A stretch of 64,000 nucleotides of DNA, from assembly GCA_018873245.2 (NCBI GenBank), contig JAEMBT020000001.1:12114220-12178219 (forward strand), written 5' to 3'. Positions 22,645 to 33,649 of the stretch are shown here, in pieces. Origin of the DNA: Archegozetes longisetosus (lineage: Eukaryota > Arthropoda > Arachnida > Sarcoptiformes > Trhypochthoniidae). The notes beneath the pieces are model-generated. The model saw only the letters and a program-made list of their open reading frames with translations, did not search any database and had not been told where the DNA came from. The translations under genes and the position numbers were made by a program. The stretch's first letter is position 1, and each line of letters opens with the position of its first letter.

Positions 22645-22701
22645 GGGACGGGAGACTGCTATATACCTTAGACCCATTAGCCCGGATTCACCCGTATTTT
22701 G

Positions 22702-23263
22702 ATATCTCTTCGAAAAAGAATTTAGATGGATTGTCTACTTGCTCATCTTTTTTTAATTAGACATTCTAATTCTCTTTTTGTTTTCAATAAAAGGTAGAAA
22801 ATGTTAAGCTTCTTCTCGGTTATATTCATTCAAGCTTTCAAAACTGCGAAAGCTTAGATCTTACCAGTAAATCCTTGCATCTATGGTAAAATATATCATA
22901 GAGGAAAATCTTAGTTCATTAAGAAAATCTAATTTTCTTTTATCTGAAAATGAATAGGAAAAATTTTTATATCATTATTACGACGGATCCTCAATTTCGG
23001 ACTTAGTCAATATCATTTTATAAGTCTTTATGCTTTAGTAATTTTAATAAAAAGTTACAATTGAATCGATGATTGATATTCTGATTTTGAACCTTTTATC
23101 GATTTCAGTCAATGCAGTTATCGAGTTCTTCAGAAATTATTTTCTTATTTCACTCAGTTGCGAAGCTGAATTAATCTTTTAAATTGATTTTTTTCTTTGA
23201 TTTTACCTAAGCTCTTAGAACAATTAAACTAATTGTGTGAGAGCTTGCTTTAAAACCTGTATA
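22702..23263. other. Gene-free stretch
   Basis: No gene or repeat recognised between the Merlin right flank and the first piggyBac-type MITE. Confidence 0.4.
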
Positions 23264-23267
23264 TTAA

Positions 23268-23677
23268 CCTTTCGTCACAACTGTGGGGTAAAATGTTCTC
23301 AAGTTTAGGTATTCCTCAGTCATATATCTGGCTTTGAATGACAAAAAATCTGACTAATTTAGACTTATAACTTTATTTTAAAAATTTTTTTCTGGCAACA
23401 TGTTTGGTTAAGAACAGAAATTTGCCATAACATTGCAGTGCTTTGTGTTTACTATAATGTGTCGCAGTGCTGTAATGTCGCTACTAGCGATTTGAACCAC
23501 CGATGATAGTAACTAAAAATTAATTAATTAGTAAATTTAATCTTCGAAAACAAGGCTAACCTTGATTCTTATAGCATTCAGACTAACCTAAAACAGATAT
23601 AAAGGGTGGAAAACGTGGGGTAACATCTTACCCCACAGTTTATTTTATGTTTTCGGAAGTTAAGCTGTGGCGAAGGA
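23268..23677 (+). mobile_element. piggyBac-type MITE, copy 1
   Basis: Flanked by TTAA (23264-23267 and 23678-23681). It starts CCTTTCGTCACAACTGTG and ends GCTGTGGCGAAGGA, the family's CCCTTCGTCACAACT inverted end slightly decayed. The inside carries the family's CATCTTACCCCAC and AACATGTTTGG words. A TTAA target and CCC-type terminus are piggyBac hallmarks. No transposase is encoded. Confidence 0.85.
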
Positions 23678-26642
23678 TTAAAACACTTTTAAAAAGATCA
23701 ATAAAGCAGTTTGTATCTGAGTTATACTAACAATGGACACCAATCAGTTCGAAACAAAGCCAACGGTTGCATTTCTTCAACTTTACTGTTGTCACAGAAA
23801 ACTCGAGCTAAACTCGATTTCCTGAGCTCTTGGAGTTGATTCAAATTGAATGACCCGCTCTGACGTCCGTTTTCAAACCAAAATCTGTCGCCGTACTTCA
23901 GTACTTCAGTCTACGAAACTGTTCAGCAACGATACAGGCGAATGTTGGTCCAAGTAGTGCGTCGTTTAAAGGATACTCTGAAACACCTGCAATGAACAGG
24001 TCGATATCTTCGACACTCTTGTAAACCTTCTTCATTTCTTCAACAGTCTTCGGAATCATATATAATTTTAAATCATCAAAACTATTGACTGGTGGAAGTT
24101 TGCAAACTCTTCTCCAATGAATATAATTCGGAAGTCCATGATCTCTACCTCTTTGGATATTGAATGAAATTAAGTCGAGACCAAATTGTCCCATCCCTTG
24201 AAATAAACGGTTAGTAACTTCTTTAGTGAAATAGTTATCTCCTATTAAATAGAGTACAGAGTGTTCATAGACTTATATCACTCAAAAAAAGCTCACAACT
24301 ATTTCATTGAATTTTGGTTAGAATCTATACCGTTTTGAGAGGGCTCTTCAGTAAAACCACGAATAAATAGCTGAAGCGAATCATTTTCATAAAGAAGAGA
24401 TGGATTATTGAACTGTGTGTGAAGTTCTCTAGTCTAAAAAGAATTGGTTGAATCGATTAATTTAATCATGCCCTGAATTAGAGTATGGTGTCTGTAGGCA
24501 GCCGTTGCAAACGAGGAAATTATTCCTGCATTTGTTGATGAAGAATAGCTATAGATATGCACAAATAAGTTTATATTAAGCTCTAAATCTAACATTGCAG
24601 ATTTGCCAATTAAAAGTGGAAGAAATTCTTTGTAAACGATGTTCTGTAGTTCTGCGATTACTATACGAGGAGATTCTTGATATAGTGTCTCGTCATCCCA
24701 TTTCGGATTTAAAAATGATAGCTCGTTCGCAATGCGATTGTGTTCTCTGAGCCAAATGGTTTGGAAAACGGTCAGTAATGAATTTTCGTTTACTCACACA
24801 TCTCCAGCCACAAAACAATTTCTCGGCTCAGTTTGAGGGATAGCACATGTTTCTCTGTTTTGATCGAATGGTAAAAACGGCTCGTCATTGATTTCAGAAG
24901 TTTTAAGTTTTCCTCCTTTTAAAGTGCGAAGTGATAGAGATCGTTCTAAATTTGATCCATAAATTTGGCTGCCATCTATATATGAAGTTAATTGATTTAT
25001 TTGTTCGCGTGGACCCAGTTTGTACTTTTGAGCTACTGCTGACCGAACGAAACTCATACATCTCACACCAAATTGTCCATAGAATGGATCGTCTGCTGGA
25101 ACATCGATTTTAAAACATTCTGGATGTGTGGCATTACAGCACTCAATCGCTTCATTATTGTTGGCTTAAAAGATTCAAGAGTTTATGTTTGAATAATGTT
25201 ATAATAACAATGTTTTGCTACATTAGGACCTGGTCTTCATTGGCATTAAAATACTATATTTCAATCAAAGAGTTCAAGCAGTAAGTCTAAATTGAGAGTA
25301 CTAAATTAAAATAAATGCATTCTATTTTTAAAATTTAATATTTAATACTAATTTATCTGCTTCATCTAGATACGAATAATCAAATGTTTTGATGAGCTAA
25401 TTAATTTATTAAAGTTTAGAAATAGCTGAATATCTGTAAGAGAAGCTAACATGCGAATCGAATAATAAAAAATTTCTCTCAAATAGAAAATTCTTAAATT
25501 TAATTTTGATGAATAGAGCTGCAAACTCACTATAAAAAGATCAAAGAATGGAATATTATTTTTAATAAAAATTTTTAAGTTGCCTAAATCAATTATTAAT
25601 TAGATTTCAAAATTAGAAAAGACTTTATTTTACTGGAAAGATATGAGTTTATGAAGAGAATGTCAGCCAAAATAAAGTTTTACTCATACTTTTCGTGGTC
25701 GCAGCCAGTGTCAGATCATGATCTAAAAACTGTCCGAATTGCATGAAAGCCAAGTTTGATTTAGGATTTGGAGAATTAATATCTGGTGCCAATTTAGCTG
25801 ACACTACTCTAGCACTCGGTAATTCAGTTCCATCAACTACAGAAACACGCGGCTTATTGAGGCCATCAGAATACGACGGAGATAATAGACGCCAAAATCT
25901 GGTAAGTGACTTGCCCCAACTCGGATCATTCAGATTATTACAACTGCCGTCAGCACTACGATATTTAGTTAACTCGCACTTAATAGGTTGTGGGCAGGGC
26001 AGTTGCAACGATTCATTAAAGCGAATTCGCGGTAAGCCAACGCTTGGTTGAATGGGGTCTAATTTGAATCTAATAATTTTTTGATATAAAATAAAATTAA
26101 AATCTTACTGGATGTGCTATTCAAACAAATTCTATGAAGTCAACTGGTACAGTTTAATTTTACAGTTGATTTAAAAATACTTATATGGTTTCCTTACTAC
26201 AGCTGAAAGTATGCACTCAAAAACTTAATTATCAGCGATATCAACCAGAAGTGATGCACTGTCATGACAAATCTTCCATTAAACCATAGTATTTCATACA
26301 TTAGAATTTTATTCTATATTCTTAGAGACTCAATTAAAAACTAAGTTTTGGAACAAAAATATTTGCATAATGGGGCGTCTGACACAGTAACGGGCTTTTT
26401 ACAGTCCAGTCTTAAGTTTTTGAATGCGTGCTTTCTTAAAAGTAACGACAATCTGTTAAATATGTATAGAAACTAATCAAAAGATTAAATAATTTGTAAA
26501 CGGATTAATAAATTTCATTCAAAATTTAAACAAATATTAATGGCCTCATTAGTCCACAAGTATCAGGCTCAAAGGTCAAAAATCAGGTTTCATTCCCAAA
26601 AAACTGTAGTAGCTTGTTTAACTAATTTTTGCCACTACTGAT

Positions 26643-27118
26643 ATATGTAACGAAAAGTTTTACGTAATAGTACAGAATTTAGTTCTGTACTATTACCTAA
26701 ACCTTTCCTAAACTATAAAAATAAACTATTAGGACTTGCCATTGACTCAAAATCAATGACTTTATGCATAAGACTTTTGATAATTGTCAAAAATCGATAT
26801 ATATAAAGGAGTTTACTTTTGTAAAAAAAGGTTTTTTTTTGTAAGATCTCATGAGTAGCCGACACAATTTCTAACGTCTAAAATAATACAACTTAATATT
26901 TGTGATAATTATATTTTTGTGTAATGTTCAGTGACTAAATAAATTTTTTAATTAATTTTATTGATTGTTCAAATATCGAGGGTTTACTGTATTAAGTAGC
27001 TAACAACGTAATAGACTCGATTCCAAGTCTGAAAAACCCAACACAGACGTTACATGTGGTTCACGAATATTATTCTTCGCCTCCGAGAGTAGATCGCATG
27101 TAACACTACTATAGTCGA
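26643..27118 (+). repeat. Interspersed repeat, copy 1 (in peroxidase intron 2)
   Basis: About 475 bp that recurs inverted at 39668-40135. Shared landmarks include AACTATTAGGACTTG-like, AGATCTCATGA and CGCATGTAAC words. No terminal inverted repeat was recognised. A perfect hairpin (26664-26696, stem GTAATAGTACAGAA) occurs near its left edge. Confidence 0.75.
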
Positions 27119-27159
27119 AGTAATGCATACCTTGTCTATTAATGTATTGATACACTGTT

Positions 27160-27348
27160 TAAAAAGTAGCTAATGAAGTTGACTCTATAATGAAATTGGA
27201 TATAGTGAGCAACTCACTATGATGAACACTTTTTAAAAATTATTTGGTCCACAGACTCTCAACACTACATCCGATATAGTGAACTCCCGTTATAATAAAT
27301 AGATTTATAGTGTATTAGAACGTTCACTATAACGAGAGGCTACTGTAG
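27160..27348. mobile_element. pogo-type MITE fragment
   Basis: The right edge reads CACTATAACGAGAGGCTACT, whose reverse complement resembles pogo/Tigger ends (CAGTAGCCTCTCGTTATAG). An internal TATAGTGAACTCCCGTTATA repeats the word in inverse. The left boundary is unclear. Confidence 0.4.
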
Positions 27349-28431
27349 TAACTCATTGATTGATTGATCTCTTAAAATTAAAAGTACAGTTCGACCTTTA
27401 TATGGAGATTTAAAGTAAAATAAATGCAAAGATATGAGATCACTTGAAACAAAGTTTGCTATTTTGAAGTTGAAATCTTAATTTTTGTATAAATGGTTAC
27501 TTTTGTACAATGCTATATAATGAGTAAATTATTAAACATTTCTGTGTAACAAAATCAAAGGCATTACGTTTTGAACATATAACTACTAATAAAGGTCTTA
27601 AAGTGATATATAATTACATTGAATGACTTACTTGTTTTTCAACTGAATGGAAGTTTGTAACTCAATTTGACCATTTCTGTTCAGGTTTATGATTATGGGA
27701 TTTGAGCCAAAATAGTTTTGATGAGCATATTCTTTTGTTTTCGGTTTGGCCAATAATCCTTTTTCTCTCAGTTCATCTTCATGTTTATCTAGTCTTTTGA
27801 GATAATCATTGACTGATTGTCTAGCTTCTTTCAAATCATTGTCGCCAATCGGTGGTAATTTAACTCTTTCTGGACTAATACTTTGCGTATTGGTAGGTAT
27901 TTGTATCTTAGCTATGATTTGTTAAAATTATTACTCGAAGAATCAGAATAAAAGAAAAAATGAAACAATACCCTCATAGGTTTCGCCTGGATTAGGATTA
28001 CAACAAACACCATGAGACCCATCTTGAAGACTGCACACAATAGCTTTTTCTTTTTCGTCCATATAAATGAAACACACATTAGTTGTGTGACAAACTCCAG
28101 TCTCACATTCCGATACAACTTCTACTTTATTGTTATCAATACATTGGACTTTATCCAAACCAAAAATTAAGAATAAAACTATCAAAAGAACTCTGATTTT
28201 GATCTTCATCTCGATAAAGGGCTTTTCAAGTGTAACTCGAGAGTCTTCAATTATAAATGAAGCGAATTTTTCTGAAGCTCTCAATAAATAATTGTAAATG
28301 TGTAATAAAGTGTATCTCATGAGCACATCTTTTAAACATTTATATTTTTTTCTGGTTTTAACTTTCAAATATACACAACTTATTATTAAAGCCGAACTGA
28401 GATAAGCCCCTCTTCTTTTATTTAATGTCAA

Positions 28432-30190
28432 TCAGAAAAAAATCACCATTTTTTAAACATATTGCGAGCATGTTTGCTATAAAAGTTTTTCTAATATATA
28501 ATAATATAAGGGTTCAACATTCTAATTTATCATATATTTTAGGCCAAATTTGATCAAAATTCACATTCAAGTGTTCAAACAAAGTTTTGTGACTATTTTA
28601 ATAACGCCGATTTATTTCGCCAAACTTTTTTTGCAATAAACAAGATTCTGGTTAATAATATTTAGCTCTAAATTTTAAAGTAAAAAAGTAGAGATCAAGC
28701 AAAAGTTCCAAGAATGAAAATGTTGGTCACATAATTTTCTTAAACATAGAAATCATATAACAACTTATGAGTAGAATTACAGACATTCTAACAATCCTAG
28801 TAGCTGTAAATATTATATATCTGAGACGATCACTTAAAAATGTTATACTTTTATTTTATGAACAGCTATAAATGAAAAGCTCGTATCATTTTAGTTATTT
28901 GCTACTAATTTAGTAGTTATTCATCCCAATTGATGGCTTAATACAACTTTCTTATTTAAAATATTTCATTAGACTAATTCTAATTGATATAAACTTATCT
29001 ATCTATGGCCTTTAACCTCAAAGTTATCAATTTAATTTATCAAATTGTGAAAACTGTTATTTTTTCAAAAAAAATTTATTTCATTGATCTAATTATGTAT
29101 CGTACTTTCGATGCAGTGAATTTATATTTTTTGAATTCAAAATTAAGCTGTGAATATTGATTTTTATATAGGAAAACTGAGAAATGAGAGAATGTAACAT
29201 CTGTTCATCGAAAAATTAGTATTATAATATTACATATTATGTAATGAAATAGATAAAAATAAAAGTGCTTTGAATGAAATTAACTATTTAAATAATTACA
29301 CTTTAAAAATGAATAAATTTAAAGTCAATGATCTTTAGCCGATAAAGGAGAATTGTCTTTTAAAAGAACCCAAGAACCTTATTTCGTATTCTGATTCAAC
29401 ATCTCATTGTAAGCTAATCTTTGTATAGTAGCATAAAGTATCTGTGATCAATGCGGTTGAGGTTAATTGATTTCAATGATTAATTCTATTTCATTGAAAG
29501 CTATAATATGAGTCTATAGAATAATCCAAACTCTTAATATGTCACTCAGTATTGGACAAAGTTTATCTGGTATTTTCTTAAAACATATTAACTACTAAGG
29601 GGACTAACAATAACTTAAACGGCAGATATGAAGTATAAAACATTATTTTCAACATTTCAAGCATGTTATTAATGTTTATGTTTTTAGTATTTGTTCATAG
29701 CGAAAACCCTTGATTTGAGTTTGCGCTTTATTTTCTTTATCAGACATATTAAAAGTCTTAAAATTTTTCTCAGGTGCATAAAATCTAATAATCTGTCACA
29801 TAGTGTCTTTCAATCCCATATAAAAATTGAAACAGTCAAAGATAAGTTTATCAATTTTTGAAAAAGTGATAAATTTTAATCAATTTGTTCAGTCGAGCAT
29901 TAGTCAAGTTCAGTTAAGATTATTAAAGTACATGGAAATGATTAAATATCAATTGGTAGCTCATACTTGTATTAAGATATGGATTTTAAATAATTTTAGA
30001 TCAACTCATAATGTTTAATATCTTTTTAACTATAAATAATATTTTGCTTCGAAAATAAACTGAGAAACGAATATCAATTCTTTAAATTTTTTAATTTAAT
30101 TTATTGTAAATGCAAACTCTCCTAAAGGCCCAAAACTCAATTTATCAAAGCTCAAATTTATTGAATTTTTGCTTAATTTCAAACTCATAT
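28432..30190. other. Gene-free AT-rich stretch
   Basis: Between the peroxidase 5' end and the aldo-keto reductase locus. No coding motif or repeat boundary was recognised; the small open frames here look random. Confidence 0.4.
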
Positions 30191-30201
30191 GAATTTTTCA
30201 A

Positions 30202-31005
30202 TTATTTGACCATTTTATTCATAGCTTGTATGTCACTATTAAGTAAATTGTCATCAAAAACATTGAAATTTTCTTCGAGTCTGTGCTTTTGAGTGGTTTT
30301 AGGAATTACAATAATACCTCTCTGTACATGATATCGAATTAACACTTGTGCTGCGGTTCTGTTATATTTTGCTGCTATATCAATGATGGCCTTATCTTTG
30401 AGAAGTGGTGCATTTCCTCCATTTCCCAACGGGGAATAAGCGGTAACTGAAATGTTGTTTTTATTGCAATAATCAATAGTTTCAATCTGAGGCAAATATG
30501 GGTGACATTCAATTTGATTGTTGACAGGTTTCACTTTAACTATCTTTAACAACTTATCGATTTGCTCTGGACTGAAATTTGATACACCGATAGACTTAAT
30601 TAATCCCTGATCGTAGGCCTCCTCTAAACCTTTGTATGCATCAATATAATCATTGTGTGGAAAATGGATTAAATACAAATCGATATACGAGACATTCATT
30701 TCGGACAACGAATGCTTCACTATATCCAAAGCGCGTTCGGTTTGATTTTGTTCCTTATTTAACAAGGGGTACACTTTTGACGTTATGAACACATCCTCTC
30801 GTTTCACAATTCCTGCATTAATCGCTTTCGCTAATCCCTGACCCACTTCTCTTTCATTCTTATAGCCATTTGCAGTGTCTATGTGTCGATAGCCGATTTC
30901 AAGAGCATCACTGACCGCCTGAGTTAGATCAGATCCATTCGCCTGCCACGTCCCTAACCCCACTATAGGCATATCCATACCATTGTTTAGCCGAACAGTT
31001 GGAGC
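30202..31005 (-). CDS. Aldo-keto reductase domain, second of a tandem pair
   Basis: NADPH-dependent reductase of aldehydes and ketones (AKR superfamily, TIM barrel). The domain runs from RLNNGMDMPIVGLGTW to the stop after NKMVK. The catalytic tetrad is visible: Asp in GYRHIDTANGY, Tyr in that same block, Lys in FITSKVY and His in YLIHFP. SIGVSNF and the IPKT block near the C-terminus are conserved. It has no start of its own at a clean boundary; the frame continues upstream into the C-terminal part of domain 1, joined at KLKRAPTVRLNNG with no spacer. Internal methionines at NNGMDM could serve as starts but would leave it without a signal peptide. Domain identity is certain; whether it is expressed alone is not. 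Confidence 0.8.
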   Translation of the reverse strand, partial: APTVRLNNGMDMPIVGLGTWQANGSDLTQAVSDALEIGYRHIDTANGYKNEREVGQGLAKAINAGIVKREDVFITSKVYPLLNKEQNQTERALDIVKHSLSEMNVSYIDLYLIHFPHNDYIDAYKGLEEAYDQGLIKSIGVSNFSPEQIDKLLKIVKVKPVNNQIECHPYLPQIETIDYCNKNNISVTAYSPLGNGGNAPLLKDKAIIDIAAKYNRTAAQVLIRYHVQRGIIVIPKTTQKHRLEENFNVFDDNLLNSDIQAMNKMVK

Positions 31006-31918
31006 TCTTTTTAACTTATTAAGTGATTGTATCTCATCAGTAGTCAAGTTAAAATCAAATACGTCAAAATTTTCCTTAAGTCTAGACTTTTTAATAGTAT
31101 TCGGTATTGCGATAATACCCCGCTGTACCTGGTATCTGATTAACACTTGGGCTGCGGTTTTGTTGTGTTTTTCCGCGATATCAGTGATGGCCTTATCTGT
31201 GATCAGTGCTCCCTTCCTAGAGGAGAATATGCAGTGACCGATATATTGAGTTTAGTGCAGTAACTAATTATCTCAGTTTGAGGCAAATTTGGGTGGCTCT
31301 CGATTTGATTATTAACTGGCTTTACTTTAACCGACTTTAATAAATGCTCCAATTGTTGCACATTAAAATTTGATACACCGATAGACTTTATCAGTCCCTG
31401 ATTGTATGCTTCATCTAAACCTTTGTATGTGTCTACGTAATCGCCGGTTGGCCAATGAAGTAAATATAAGTCTATATATGAGACATTCATTTCCGATAAT
31501 GAATTTTTCACAATATCTAACGCGTATTTGGTCTGATTAGTTACGTTATTGTAGTCAGGTAATACTTTGGAGATTATAAACACATCTTCTCTCTTAACAA
31601 ATCCACTTTGAATAGCTTGCGCCAATCCTTGTCCCACATCTTTCTCATCCTTATACATGTTCGCAGTATCGATGAGTCTGTAACCGATTTCGAAGGCATC
31701 CTTGACCGCTTGAATAAATTCAGGACCTCTAGCGCCAGTTCCTAATCCAAGAATTGGCATATTCCTACCATTGTTGAGGCGAACATTTGGAACTGTATTT
31801 TATTAATTAAAAACATGTTTTTAACTATTTTTGAATTTTTAGCAATCTTTTAATTACCTGCAGTATAAGCGAGAGTGAGAACAGAAAGTAATACAAAACC
31901 TAATGCTGTAAAACTCAT
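31003..31918 (-). pseudogene. Secreted aldo-keto reductase domain 1, frameshifted
   Basis: Exon 1 (31918-31858) encodes a signal peptide (MSFTALGFVLLSVLTLAYTA). A GT-AG intron (31857-31793) joins it to exon 2, starting VPNVRLNNG. Tetrad residues are present (GYRLIDTANMY, IISKV, YLLHWP). Near 31208-31216, after SPLG, about 10 bases are missing compared with domain 2. The frame stops, and the rest (KAITDIAEKHNKTAAQ onward) continues in another frame into domain 2. Loss of 10 bases is not a homopolymer error, so this looks like a true lesion. An AKR with a signal peptide is unusual, as most family members are cytosolic. Confidence 0.8.
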
Positions 31919-32838
31919 TTGAAAATATGTATTAAATGCCTCCAATTTACAAAGAAATTAAGTCATTAATTAAATATTTATCGTTTATATCCTATTAAAA
32001 CTTGGATTTCATAAAAAAATGTGTTGATTTTCACACACCATGAGGATGCTACTGTTATACCTGAAGTCATAATTAGTGATAGACATCAGCTCAGTGATGC
32101 CGAGCTTGAGCTGAGTTGGGCGGTGAGCTGGACTGATCCTAGCTGAGTTGCTTTTTAGCTGAGCTGAGTCGTGGACTGAAATGACTTGATTAATAAATTG
32201 AGATTCTTTGAGAAAGATTTTAATATTTATTAGAAATGCTGGAAAACAGTTACAAGGTAAAAAGTTTTAGTCTAAGAGTTTTAAACGATCTAGATTTCAA
32301 CGACATTTTTTTGCTTAAAATTGTAGGTAATTAAAATACATCAATGTATCAAATAATTAAATTAATGTTTATTCCGAATCAAAGTATTTAAACATTGAGT
32401 TCAAACACACTAAACTTCTTTTTAACTCAATTGTTGAATACTTAATTCTATCGTAAAGTTAAGGGGCTTTAAATCGCTTTATATGAGCTATTATTGCAAA
32501 ATTTTTTATTTAAACTAAACCTCATTAGACCACAGCATATTATTTATAGTTAAAAGTATCAAGTATCATAGAAAGTATCAAATTTCTGTTTGGATATCGT
32601 TTAAGAAATAATAAACTATAATAAATTCCATAAATTATTACTCAGAGAGCTTATGTCTAACACTAATTATAATACATTTGTTTAAATTCCCACTTCTAGA
32701 GACTGAAAATTTTCATTTACAATGTGTGCGCATATATCGATGTGTAAGTACAAGAGTATTGAGATTCTTCCAATTAGTACGTATACTTATTAGTGGAATC
32801 CTAGTGTTGAAAGTCATATATAAATAAAATAAATGAAG
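31919..32838. other. Gene-free stretch with a GC-richer AGCTGAG-rich patch
   Basis: No gene seen. At 32088-32180 the words GAGCTGAG and TAGCTGAG recur irregularly, giving a patch of higher GC than its surroundings. The origin was not recognised. Confidence 0.4.
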
Positions 32839-33500
32839 TTATATTATAAAAAGTGATTTATTTGCTAGTTCTAATGATTTAAACTGGCAAATAGAATTTT
32901 TAAAATTTTTCCTATTGTTTCCGAAAATAAATTCAACTTTAAGAATAGTATATGCGATTCGATCTCTATTTTCATCTTCAAGCTTTTCATTCTCTTGAAT
33001 GATAGCATTTTGAATGAAATCCAAACTAAAAAGTTTATAAATCCTTGGATCAATTGTGTTTGACATTAAAATAATTCTCTCAAATGCTATTAATTATGTA
33101 ACACAAGTCAGTTGCGTTTATAGTAGCCATTAAAGTAGTGAACCAACCGATACCACAAGCGTCTTTAAGCTCCAACTTAATGCTATGAAGTAAGAAATGT
33201 TTGAATTTCTTAAGAGAACCATCAATAATGCGAATGTTTCTTGAAAGACTTGGAAAAGTCGTATTTTTTCATTGTTTTTAGACCAACGAATGCCACAAAT
33301 TTACTGACAGTGAGATAATTGTCATTCAAATCTCCTTTATAAAAATGAATTATCTCTTCGATCGGCAAACTGAATGTCTTGTTAACAGAACAACTGCCAA
33401 AAATTTCTGTTTTCTTCTTAACAGATCTTAAATGGAAATTTTCACGCCCTTCGAAAATATTATAATCACGGTCAAATGCTTTGAGCGGTCACATGAAGCA
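32839..33500 (-). pseudogene. Unrecognised coding-like relic
   Basis: Minus-strand frames give a protein-like series (FHLRSVKKKTEIFGSC, then LPIEEIIHFYKGDLNDNYL, then a stop and frame change, then KDACGIGWFTTLMATINA). A following open frame at 33066-32839 starts MSNTIDPRIYKLF. The order and polarity look like a decayed gene. I cannot name a family. Confidence 0.2.
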
Positions 33501-33649
33501 AATATAACTTATCACTCGTTCTCATTAAAACCACAACTGATTCGCAATGAATCGATAAAGTTAGTTAAACTTTTATTTACCCTGTATTACAAATGGGTTC
33601 CTATTGGAGTTAAGTCTCAGCAACATATAGAACATTGACAATCGGATTT

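Larger units (their letters stand above)
15411..22693 (+). mobile_element. Full-length Merlin (IS1595-type) DNA transposon, 7.3 kb
   Basis: A perfect 27-bp terminal inverted repeat (15411-15437 and 22667-22693, beginning GGGTGAATCCGGGC) and an exact 8-bp target duplication GTATTTTG (15403-15410 and 22694-22701) delimit a 7,283-bp element. The repeat extends imperfectly inward to about 100 bp. The right third has an intact Merlin transposase gene (21298-22395). The left two thirds hold four divergent promoter-like palindromes separated by long AT-rich arms. Eight-to-nine-bp duplications fit Merlin. The intact gene and perfect ends suggest a young, possibly autonomous copy. Its size is large for what I know of the family, because of the promoter and arm array. 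Confidence 0.9.
23722..28209 (-). pseudogene. Secreted animal haem peroxidase (peroxinectin/chorion-peroxidase-like), inactivated
   Basis: Five exons with matching GT-AG phases: 28209-27972 (signal peptide and cysteine-rich segment), 27911-27632, 26069-25690, 25164-24331 and 24241-23722. Exon 3 has the distal motif FGQFLDHDLT; exon 4 has DPFYGQFGVRCMSFVRS, QINQLTSYIDGSQIYGS and WLREHNRIANEL; exon 5 has FNIQRGRDHGLPNY. Lesions: TGA at the conserved Arg of the GDVRxNE motif (about 24793-24795), which by analogy to myeloperoxidase is the catalytic distal arginine; one codon missing at the RxGH proximal-His site (AAYRHHTLIQG); an in-frame TAG (about 24435); and an 8-bp tandem duplication of GTACTTCA (23893-23908). 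Subtracting those 8 bases restores a frame to 23722. Splice sites and coding similarity are otherwise intact, so loss is recent. Alternatives are a domesticated truncated product or assembly error; several independent lesions make error unlikely. Confidence 0.85.

Noticed and set aside
15411-22693. Foldback (FB) or Polinton element instead of Merlin
   Set aside because: No Polinton genes are present, the terminal repeats are short and perfect, and the transposase is clearly IS1595/Merlin type with an 8-bp duplication.
24790-24798. TGA in the peroxidase read as selenocysteine or as an intron donor (GTGAGT)
   Set aside because: The following conserved residues continue in the same frame with nothing extra, and the replaced residue is a conserved Arg (one-base change from CGA). 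Other lesions in the same gene point to a pseudogene.
25743-26051. Plus-strand open frame opposite peroxidase exon 3
   Set aside because: Antisense shadow of a conserved exon.
30983-31237. Plus-strand open frame across the AKR domain junction
   Set aside because: Antisense shadow of coding sequence with no recognisable domain.
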